DNA of 64,000 bases from JAJDTT01 sp022827025. Lineage in GTDB: Bacteria > Acidobacteriota > UBA6911 > RPQK01 > JAJDTT01. Location of the stretch: NCBI GenBank assembly GCA_965203535.1, contig OZ241897.1:5518001-5582000 (forward strand), given 5' to 3'. The first letter of the stretch is position 1; each line of letters opens with the position of its first letter. The notes below the pieces were generated by a model. That model searched no databases. It worked only from the letters and a program-made list of their open reading frames with translations, and was not told where the DNA came from. Positions 57,125 through 64,000 of this stretch are shown piece after piece. The translations under genes were made by a program, and so were the position numbers.

Positions 57125-58900
57125 ATGAGCGAGAGCCAAGTGACGGAGCAGACGGCCGCGGCCCTCAAGATGGATCCCATCCGGTTCGAAGTGATGCGCA
57201 GCGCCTTCGAAGCCGCCGCCGACGAGATGGGCGCCGCCCTGAGAAAGGCGGCGTATTCCACCAACATCAAGACCCGTTCCGACTTCTCCTGCGCCCTGTT
57301 CGACTCCAAGCTCCGCATCATCGCCCAGTCCTTCTCGCAGCCGGTGCACCTGGCCTCCATGTCCAGAATGGTTCCCAACACCATCCGGCAATACGGGATC
57401 GAGAAGCTTCGGCCGGGCGACGCCCTGGTCATGAACCACCCCTATCGGGGCGGCGTCCACCTCAACGACGTGGCCATCATGGCGCCCTTTTTCAGTGGCG
57501 GGAAGATCCAGGGGTACGCGGCCACCATCGCGCACCATGTGGACATCGGCGGCTACGCGCCGGGCGGCTACTGCATTTCCACGGAGCTCTACCAGGAGGG
57601 GATCATCATTCCGCCGGCCAAGCTGGTGTCCGAGGGGGAGATCGTCGACGACGTCTTTCGCCTCATCCTGGCCAACATCCGGTCGCCCCGGCAGTCCACG
57701 GGAGACTTTCGGGCCCAGATCGCCGCCTCGCTGCTGGGACAGAAACGGATGGCCGAGATTCTCACCCGATTCGGCGCCGAGTCGGTGGAGATCTTCGTCG
57801 ATGAGCTGATCGAGTACACGGAGCGCTGGGCGCGCGCCGAGATCTCGAAACTGCCGGATGGCATCTACGAGACCGAAGCCCTGCTGGACGATGACGGGGT
57901 TTCGGACCGCCCGATTCGGCTGGTGCTGAAGGTACAGATCAAGGAGGGGCGGGTCTCGTTTGACCTCACCGGGACGGACGCCCAGCGCAGCTCGCCCATG
58001 AACGCCACCCTGACCCAGACCTATTCGCCCTTGGCCTACGTCGTCAAGTGCCTCATCGACTCCGACATCCCCACCAACGAGGGCTTCTACCGGCTCATCG
58101 ACGTGAAGGCGCCGCGGGGGACCGTGGTGAACGCGATTCCCCCGGTGGGCGTGGTCGGCGGCTGGGAAGTAGTCATGCGGCTCTGCTGCCTGGGCTTCAA
58201 GGCCCTCGCCGACGCCATGCCGGACAAGGTCATGGCCAGCACCAAGAGCATCAACTGCCACATGGCCTGCGGCGGGACCGATCCTCGGACCGGCGAGTAC
58301 TACACCTTCATCGAGACCATGGCCGGCGGGTGGGGGGGCCTTCCCACCAAGGACGGAATGGACGCCGTCCAGTCCCACGTCCAGAATACGGAGAACTCGG
58401 CCATCGAGGAGACGGAGAACAACCTGCCCTTCCTGATCACCCGATACGAGCTGATCCCCGACTCGGAAGGGGCCGGGCGGTTTCGGGGTGGATTGGGTCT
58501 GAGGCGCGACTGGAAGTTTCCCGGCCACGAGGCCACGCTGACGGTCTTCTCCGACAATCGAAAGTTCGCGCCCTGGGGACTGTTCGGAGGGGGGAGCGGA
58601 TCCCCCTCCAGATACATTCTCAATCCGGACGGAGAAGCGAAGGAACTCCCCTCCAAGATCACGCTTCAGCTCCAACCCGGCTCTGTCATCAGCTACCGGA
58701 CGCCGGGCGGCGGAGGCTACGGGACTCCCCTGGCGCGGGACCCCGAGCGGGTGCTCGAAGACGTGGCCCAAGGCAAGGTGACGCCGGACCGGGCCCGGGA
58801 CATCTACGGCGTCGTCCTGGACGCGACCGGAGACGCAGTGGATCTCCAGGCCACCCGAACCCGGCGTCGCCGTCTTTCCGGATCCCGCGGGCGTCGGTGA
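57125..58900 (+). CDS. Hydantoinase/oxoprolinase family protein, HyuB-type subunit
   Basis: 591 residues, the normal HyuB length. Blocks: DPIRFEVMRSAFEAAADEMG, DFSCALFD, PGDALVMNHPYRGGVHLNDV (given as contiguous family markers in two parts), AHHVDIGG, ETENNLPFLITRYEL, GAGRFRGGLGLRRD and GSVISYRTPGGGGYG. The C-terminus is Arg-rich. It is the partner of the ATP-dependent HyuA subunit encoded upstream. The ATG has little Shine-Dalgarno of its own because the 160-bp element ends 14 bp before it (weak GGACAG between), so translation efficiency may depend on the inserted DNA. Confidence 0.88.
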   Translation: MSESQVTEQTAAALKMDPIRFEVMRSAFEAAADEMGAALRKAAYSTNIKTRSDFSCALFDSKLRIIAQSFSQPVHLASMSRMVPNTIRQYGIEKLRPGDALVMNHPYRGGVHLNDVAIMAPFFSGGKIQGYAATIAHHVDIGGYAPGGYCISTELYQEGIIIPPAKLVSEGEIVDDVFRLILANIRSPRQSTGDFRAQIAASLLGQKRMAEILTRFGAESVEIFVDELIEYTERWARAEISKLPDGIYETEALLDDDGVSDRPIRLVLKVQIKEGRVSFDLTGTDAQRSSPMNATLTQTYSPLAYVVKCLIDSDIPTNEGFYRLIDVKAPRGTVVNAIPPVGVVGGWEVVMRLCCLGFKALADAMPDKVMASTKSINCHMACGGTDPRTGEYYTFIETMAGGWGGLPTKDGMDAVQSHVQNTENSAIEETENNLPFLITRYELIPDSEGAGRFRGGLGLRRDWKFPGHEATLTVFSDNRKFAPWGLFGGGSGSPSRYILNPDGEAKELPSKITLQLQPGSVISYRTPGGGGYGTPLARDPERVLEDVAQGKVTPDRARDIYGVVLDATGDAVDLQATRTRRRRLSGSRGRR

Positions 58901-58916
58901 CGCTGCCCCGCGGCTC

Positions 58917-60767
58917 TCATTTGACGGGAACCAGCTTCAACCGGCGGTGGACCGGGCTCCAACCTTCGATGAAGGGTCCCACCGCGATCACGCTGTCGGG
59001 GTACCGGCGGCCGAAGTAGTCGAAACCCAGCCGCTCGTCGCGGGTCACCTTCAGAACCTCGTCTTTCCGAGCCGACCAGGTCAGGATCCCGTCCTCGGGG
59101 CCGATGGCAATGTCGAGGTCGGCCGTTCGACTGTGGGCGTCCAGTCCCGTCGACTGCCATTCGGCCAGGCTGAAGTTCTCGCCCGCCCCGGAGACGATGT
59201 TGTAGTCCGACACGTTCTCCGTATTGGCGTATTCGAACGGCACCGGGCACTCGGCGACGACGTTGTTGATCACGCGGTTGTGCTTGGAAACGCCCACCCG
59301 GTCCCGGGTCCTGGTCTTCGTCATGCGGATGCCGTACGGCGCGCAGTTCACCAGCAGGTTGTGGGTCACCAGGAGCCGGTCGGAGTCGTGCAGGTAGAAC
59401 CCGGAGCCCTGGACGTTGTAGACGACATTGTGGTCGATGAGATTGACGACGTTGGAGGCCTCGAAGAAGAGTCCCCCGGCGTAGCTGGAGATGTCGTGGA
59501 TCAGGTTCCGGGTGACCCGCGTGTTCCGGTTCGCGAAATCGATCCAGATTCCCGACGAGGCATAGCAATCGTGAACGTGATTCCGCGTGACGACGGAATC
59601 CAGCATGATCAGGAGCTTGATGCCCGCCACCTCCCAGTAGCGCTCGACGTCCTGCCAACCGCAGTCGTGGACGTGATTGTCCGACACCAGGCTGCGTGAG
59701 ACGACGGTTCCCTGAATCCCGCCGGTGCCGCAGTCGTACACGTGGTTGCGGCGGACCAGGTGGTCGCCCGTCGTCATCGCCAGCTCGTTCCGGTTCCCTG
59801 CGTCGGGCCCCTCTTCGGTGAACGCGCCGATCTCGATGCCGACCGCGTTGACGTGCCGGACGGTGTTCTCCTCGATGATCCAATGGCGGCCGCCCCAGGT
59901 CGTGATGGCGCCGTTTCCGGAGCGGATGAACCCGTTGCCGGCATGCTCGAACGTGAGCCCCTTGATCCGGATGTATTCCATCCCCTTCACCAGGGGGTTG
60001 ATCAGGAACTGTCGCGTGGTGACCTCGAACTGCCGGGTGTTGGGGTCCCTGCGGTCGAACGGGTTGAGGTGCAGTTGCCGGTTTTCCCCATCGATCCAGA
60101 ACGTGCCGGCGACCCGGTGCAACTCCTCGATCCGGGCCAACTGGGTCAGTCGCCGCCCGTCCTGAAACACCATGGCCCGCGGCAGGGTGTGGGGGATCCG
60201 TCCCCGCTCCGCCCTGGCCCAGCGCATGACCGAGAAGTCGGCGTCGGAAGTGTTGATGGCGGCAAACGGGTGGCCGTCGCCGAAGAACTCGGGGGGCAGA
60301 TCCGCCATCCAGACGTTGGCCGATTTCGACCGTCCCGAGTTGGTCCACGTGGCCCTCAGGACCTCGGACCCGCTGATGACGGCCTCCGCGCCCGGCGCCG
60401 CCTCGAAGCTGATCATCCCGTCCGGGCCCGTGCCCCCTCGCCGAGGCCGGACCCACTCGCGGTAGACGCCCGATTTGATCAGGACCTTTTCCGCGGGCCG
60501 GACCACGTCCGCCGCACGTTGGATTGTCAGAAAAGGAGCCTCTTCGGTGCCCGGATTGCCGTCCGCGGCCGCGGGGTGGCGCTGATCCACGTAGTAGACC
60601 CGCTTGTACTCGGTCACGTCCTCCCAGGTCTGGAACTCCGTCCCGTCGGGAAGCCGGACCGGCGGGTCCAGCTCAACCGAAGATCCGGCCGTCAGGAAAC
60701 CGGCTCCCGACGCCAGCAAGCCCACGAGTGGGAGAAATGCAACCGGCGTCCTGCGGTGTGTGATCAT
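58917..60767 (-). CDS. Exported right-handed beta-helix protein
   Basis: 616 residues with a signal peptide (about 8-27). The centre has parallel beta-helix repeats with Asn/His ladders (DHLVRRNHVYDCG, SRSLVSDNHVHDCG, DSVVTRNHVHDCYASSG, NLIDHNVVYNVQGSG, DRLLVTHNLLVNC). The N-terminal VYYVDQRHPAAADGNPGTEEAPFLTIQRAADV (in pieces) is the DUF1565-like start common in such proteins. Family members are often polysaccharide lyases or epimerases; no catalytic residues were assigned. The ATG at 60767 has GAGGAGGATC upstream. It ends 16 bp after the hyuB stop, convergent. Confidence 0.8.
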   Translation of the reverse strand: MITHRRTPVAFLPLVGLLASGAGFLTAGSSVELDPPVRLPDGTEFQTWEDVTEYKRVYYVDQRHPAAADGNPGTEEAPFLTIQRAADVVRPAEKVLIKSGVYREWVRPRRGGTGPDGMISFEAAPGAEAVISGSEVLRATWTNSGRSKSANVWMADLPPEFFGDGHPFAAINTSDADFSVMRWARAERGRIPHTLPRAMVFQDGRRLTQLARIEELHRVAGTFWIDGENRQLHLNPFDRRDPNTRQFEVTTRQFLINPLVKGMEYIRIKGLTFEHAGNGFIRSGNGAITTWGGRHWIIEENTVRHVNAVGIEIGAFTEEGPDAGNRNELAMTTGDHLVRRNHVYDCGTGGIQGTVVSRSLVSDNHVHDCGWQDVERYWEVAGIKLLIMLDSVVTRNHVHDCYASSGIWIDFANRNTRVTRNLIHDISSYAGGLFFEASNVVNLIDHNVVYNVQGSGFYLHDSDRLLVTHNLLVNCAPYGIRMTKTRTRDRVGVSKHNRVINNVVAECPVPFEYANTENVSDYNIVSGAGENFSLAEWQSTGLDAHSRTADLDIAIGPEDGILTWSARKDEVLKVTRDERLGFDYFGRRYPDSVIAVGPFIEGWSPVHRRLKLVPVK

Positions 60768-60974
60768 GGGTGATCCTCCTCGGGTCTTGAAACCTGGACC
60801 TTTCCCGTGCCTGTCATCGAAAGCCCTGCTGGTTAGTGTTGAAGATACCCCGGATACCCGTAGCACATTGCGACGAAAATCCTGGGAGGGTCCGTGCGTT
60901 GGCGGGTCAACTCATTATCAAGGTTCGACCCGTTACGAAACCATGTAATTGGAGGAGAGCGAGCGAGATCGATA

Positions 60975-62096
60975 TTACAGTTCCTCGATCATATCGTGAA
61001 TTCTGTCCAAGGCAGGCCGCAGGTAACTGTGCGGCAGGCCGAAACTCACACGCACGAAGTGATCGATACCAAAGTGGTCCCCCGGCACGATCAGGACACT
61101 CTTCTCCGACGCCAGTCGTTCTACCAGTTGAGTCGAGTTGATCTCGAAATAGTAACGAATGAAAGCAATCGCCCCGGCGGCCGGCGGCCTCAGTTTGAAG
61201 CTGCCCGGATGCCGATCCATCCAGTTCTGGAGTATCGGATAGCCTCGACGGATGTAGGAGCGAGTGCGCTGCATCAGCCAGGGACGAACTTGGGGAGACA
61301 GGGCCAGGGCCGCCAGATGGTTTGAAAGCATTGTCGCACTGATCGTCGTGTATTCATGGCGTGCCCAGAGATCATCCACGATGCTGGCCGGGGCCACTAC
61401 CCAGCCGATCCTGAGCCCCGGTAGGCCGTAGGCTTTGCTCAGGCTCCCCGTTACAAGGACCTTGTCGTATCGTCCAAAAAAAGAAGGCGTCTCCTCGTCG
61501 GTCAGGCGCTCGGCCCCGGCATACACTTCATCGGCCAGAATCCAGCTTCCGACCCGGTCGGCGATGTCGATGATGGATTCCATCTCGGATTCGGAAAGTA
61601 TGGATCCGGTCGGATTGTTGGGATTGCACACTGCTATCAGCCGCGTGTTACCCGTCACCACTGTCTCCAGTTCCGCCAGATCCGGCCTCCAGCCCGTTTC
61701 CTCACGCAGATGAAAGGTCTTCAATGCAAGGCCGTGGTTCTTGGCCAGTCCCCAGATCTGCATGTAATTGGGGAGCATTACGACGATCTCGTCACCGGGG
61801 GCAAGAAGGGTTCTCAGCACAAGATAGTTGGCTTCAATCGCCCCGACCGTTACCAGGACGTTCCCTGGCGTTCCGCCTTCGTAGAGTCGCGCAATGTTTT
61901 GTCGAAGCCGGGGGATTCCGTTGGTGTGGGGGTAGTTCAGATCGGTGTCCAACAAGCCTTGCAGATAGTCGTTCTCCCGATCCACGAGTTCCCGGAGCAT
62001 GACCGGATGGGCACCGCTTTCCGAAAGATTGTATTCCACCTCCTTCTCGAGCCTGGACATCATGCGTTCCATATGGAATGGCTGAAACACGGGCAT
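60975..62096 (-). CDS. PLP-dependent aminotransferase, class I/II
   Basis: 373 residues, fold type I. PLP-binding landmarks: NLSESGAHPV near the N-terminus, GAIEANYLVLRTLL, the NPNNPTGS turn, ADEVYAGAE (Asp that pairs with the pyridine N) and GSLSKAYGLPGLRIGW with the Schiff-base Lys. It resembles aminotransferases of the aspartate/kynurenine group; the substrate is unknown. ATG 62096 was chosen because the conserved N-terminus begins there; the frame is open another 81 codons upstream without homology. TACAAT on the minus strand at 62196-62201 is a possible -10. Confidence 0.88.
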   Translation of the reverse strand: MPVFQPFHMERMMSRLEKEVEYNLSESGAHPVMLRELVDRENDYLQGLLDTDLNYPHTNGIPRLRQNIARLYEGGTPGNVLVTVGAIEANYLVLRTLLAPGDEIVVMLPNYMQIWGLAKNHGLALKTFHLREETGWRPDLAELETVVTGNTRLIAVCNPNNPTGSILSESEMESIIDIADRVGSWILADEVYAGAERLTDEETPSFFGRYDKVLVTGSLSKAYGLPGLRIGWVVAPASIVDDLWARHEYTTISATMLSNHLAALALSPQVRPWLMQRTRSYIRRGYPILQNWMDRHPGSFKLRPPAAGAIAFIRYYFEINSTQLVERLASEKSVLIVPGDHFGIDHFVRVSFGLPHSYLRPALDRIHDMIEEL

Positions 62097-62354
62097 GATT
62101 CCTACGTCCTCCGCTCGGCGGGATAGTTGATCTCTTGAAGAAACTGAAGTTCTCTGTGGTGACCCAAGACTCGGTGGCTGCGGCTCGATCAATGGATTGT
62201 AGCAGAATCGATCTGAGAGCCGAGGCGCCACCAACCCCCGGCAGCTTTCGCGCACCTGTCCCTTTCCAGGTCGACTACTCGCGCGGCCCGTCTGGACCGG
62301 ACATCGAACCGGTTGTATAGTCGTTCCCACCAACTCCACGAAACAGCCGCCTTA

Positions 62355-62514
62355 GGAGTCTGCGCGGTAGAAATGATCGTAGCGAGAAAGTGGAGAATCG
62401 AGGCCAGATTTTCACGATTTAGAGGCGCATAGTTGTTCTATTCGCCGAGAAATCGCACGAATATGGACCGATTCTACGCTTTCGCAGCAGATCAATTTCT
62501 GCCGCGCAGGCTCC
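62355..62514 (+). repeat. 160-bp near-palindromic element, copy C
   Basis: 160 bp, ends as in copy B, flanked by TA on both sides (62353-62354 and 62515-62516). It lies in the gap between the divergent aminotransferase and the third propeller gene, 62 bp before the latter's ATG. The rest of the 62097-62576 gap shows no gene. Confidence 0.92.
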
Positions 62515-62576
62515 TAGAGCCGATTGCTCATTTGTATTCCCAGGCTGTCAGTACTGACTTTCAAGGGAGGAACGAA

Positions 62577-64000
62577 ATGAGAAGCTACGTCTCTATAACG
62601 AGTCTCGGTGTATTTGTGCTGACCTTCCTGAACCTTACCGGAGCATCACAACCTCCAAGCCTCCTGGAGATCGGGAACCGCAAACAGCTCTTCATCGACG
62701 ACTACATGATCCAGAGCCTCAGCGACGCCCGACCGGTGCTCAACCCGGCCATCAAGTCGGCCAACAATCCTGTCGTGAAGCCCGATCGTCCCTGGGAGGG
62801 ACGTCTCAGTCCCATCGCCAAGGTTCTATACGACGAGGAAGAGGGCCTGTTCAAGATGTGGTACAGCACCACGGATCAATACAAGGGCCAGCGCGGCGGC
62901 GGAGAGCTGACCGATTACCGATGGACGGACAAGGGCGCGGTCCGGGAACGGGTGGAAGCGGCCTATCGCTACGTGGGCGACCCCGGCCGGTACCACTACC
63001 GTCTCTGTTACGCGACCTCCCGCGACGGAGTCCACTGGGAAAAACCGAGTCTGGGCAGGGTAGAGTTCAACGGCTCCCGTTCCAACAACATCCTGCCCGA
63101 TGACAGCCGGGCCCCGACCTTCTTCGACGCCAATGAGAAGGATCCGGCGAGGCGCTACAAGGCGATCGGTCAAACCCGCTCCAGCGACCCCCCGGGCATG
63201 CAACTCCACCTTTACTACTCAGGAGACGGCTTCGAGTGGACGGCCGACCCGGGAAATCCGGTGATGGATACCACACCGGAGCCGGGCCGCTGGGGTCCCA
63301 CGCACTACATGGGCTGGGATCCCATCCGGAAGGTGTATGCGGTTCATATCGAGAACTGCCTCCACCGGGCCTGTCCCCTGGGGCAACGCATCGTGGGAAG
63401 GGCCGAGAGCTCCGATCTGAAGAAGTGGAGTCTGCCCCAGAACATCCTGCTGCCGGACGAACGGGATCATGTCGATACTGAATTCTACAATTTCCCCGTC
63501 GTCGCCTACGAGGGAGTCTACATCGCCCTGCCCTGGATCTTTCGGACCACCAACAACCTCCATTACCCCACCCTGGCCTTCAGTCGCGACGGGTTGCACT
63601 ACGAGAGAAAATTCCGCGAGCCCCTGGTCCGAAACGGGGACCACGGAAGCTTCGACGAAGTGAGCATCTACTGCTCGGCACCGATCCTGCATGACGGCAA
63701 GGTCTGGATCTACTACACGGGCGCCAATTGGAGGGGACCCCAGCAGCTCTTTTACGCCGGAGAATCGGCGATTCGGGCACCCGGTTTGGCCACGCTTCCG
63801 GAGGACGGCTTCGTTTCCATCGACGCCGGAAAGCTGCGGCCGGGAATCCTGCTGACCCACCCCTTCAGCTTCGAAGGCACGACACTCGCGGTGAACCTGG
63901 AAGCGGCCCCTCACAACTATGGCGCGGGGCGTGCGGAGGTCAAGGTGGAGATCCTGGATCATCAGGTCCAGCCTTTGTCCGGCTTCTCCTTGGACCAATC
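62577..64000 (+). CDS. Exported propeller protein, Q-L-F-I-D-D family (third; cut by window end)
   Basis: The gene starts at an ATG with AGGGAGG upstream and runs off the right edge after 474 codons. It has a signal peptide (LGVFVLTFLNLTGA) and then IGNRKQLFIDDYMIQSL, the same signature as the proteins at 28.1 and 35.6 kb. Blade motifs include SRDGVHWEKP, SGDGFEWTADP, SSDLKKWSLP and SRDGLHYER. Near the visible end, VKVEILDHQVQPLSGFS matches the C-terminal sandwich of its paralogues. Probably a secreted saccharide-binding or hydrolytic protein. Confidence 0.75.
   Translation, partial: MRSYVSITSLGVFVLTFLNLTGASQPPSLLEIGNRKQLFIDDYMIQSLSDARPVLNPAIKSANNPVVKPDRPWEGRLSPIAKVLYDEEEGLFKMWYSTTDQYKGQRGGGELTDYRWTDKGAVRERVEAAYRYVGDPGRYHYRLCYATSRDGVHWEKPSLGRVEFNGSRSNNILPDDSRAPTFFDANEKDPARRYKAIGQTRSSDPPGMQLHLYYSGDGFEWTADPGNPVMDTTPEPGRWGPTHYMGWDPIRKVYAVHIENCLHRACPLGQRIVGRAESSDLKKWSLPQNILLPDERDHVDTEFYNFPVVAYEGVYIALPWIFRTTNNLHYPTLAFSRDGLHYERKFREPLVRNGDHGSFDEVSIYCSAPILHDGKVWIYYTGANWRGPQQLFYAGESAIRAPGLATLPEDGFVSIDAGKLRPGILLTHPFSFEGTTLAVNLEAAPHNYGAGRAEVKVEILDHQVQPLSGFSLDQ

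Overview
The window looks like a chromosomal piece of a GC-rich Gram-negative bacterium, most likely Acidobacteriota. The 16S rRNA gene on the minus strand fits that phylum by eye (for example the run of G residues before the GCGAGCGTTGTTCGG block and the AAACTCCTGTTCTTGGGG region). The exported gene content (Tat-exported hydrolases, BNR sialidase-like proteins, CRTAC1 and TPR proteins, HyuAB) is of the kind common in Acidobacteriota and Planctomycetes. The assignment is an inference and was not checked by a database search.

Region 1 (1-13.2 kb) is housekeeping: the start of a possible metallo-hydrolase, an exported protein of unknown function, uppP on the minus strand, then guaA, dnaE, accA, hisS, aspS and mutL on the plus strand. 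A perfect bidirectional hairpin at 13.2 kb closes mutL and the facing rRNA unit. Several genes here have a -10-like hexamer only 6-11 nt upstream of the start codon, which suggests leaderless mRNAs.

Region 2 (13.2-22.5 kb) holds the rRNA genes and is unusual. On the minus strand the order is 16S, a complete glutamine synthetase gene (glnA), 23S, 5S. The 16S and the 23S-5S pair each have their own promoter (TTGCCA-N18-TATAGT and TTGACA-N18-TAGAAT) and their own boxA-like leader motif, so this is a split rRNA operon with a protein gene between the halves. A small Cys-pair protein and glutamine-dependent NAD synthetase (nadE) follow.

Region 3 (22.6-42 kb) is accessory. It encodes mostly exported or lipid-anchored proteins for saccharide or ester breakdown: two related Tat-exported TIM-barrel hydrolase-like proteins, three BNR/sialidase-family proteins (one a good GH33 sialidase), two of the window's three members of a beta-propeller family marked by Q-L-(F/L)-(I/M)-D-D, an SGNH hydrolase, a Tat-exported amidohydrolase, an Nramp-like transporter and an IolD-type cyclitol hydrolase. 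A tRNA-Arg, a 204-bp inverted-repeat element and a scrambled oxidoreductase pseudogene lie inside it.

Region 4 (42-50.7 kb) has a PhoX-type protein, two coupled GT4 glycosyltransferases, an MFS transporter whose 5' end is repeated in a 152-bp tandem array with TTGA-overlapping mini-ORFs, a lipoprotein with a methyltransferase fold, an SDR and a lipoprotein esterase. Region 5 (50.7-64 kb) has a VapBC toxin-antitoxin pair, a coupled TPR/CRTAC1 pair, hyuAB, a right-handed beta-helix protein, an aminotransferase and the third Q-L-F-I-D-D protein, which runs off the window.

A family of 160-bp near-palindromic elements (three full copies plus one 81-bp deletion derivative) is spread through 37-62.5 kb. 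Full copies are flanked by pyrimidine-purine dinucleotide repeats, and one copy supplies the hyuA stop codon. No transposase, CRISPR array or prophage was seen.
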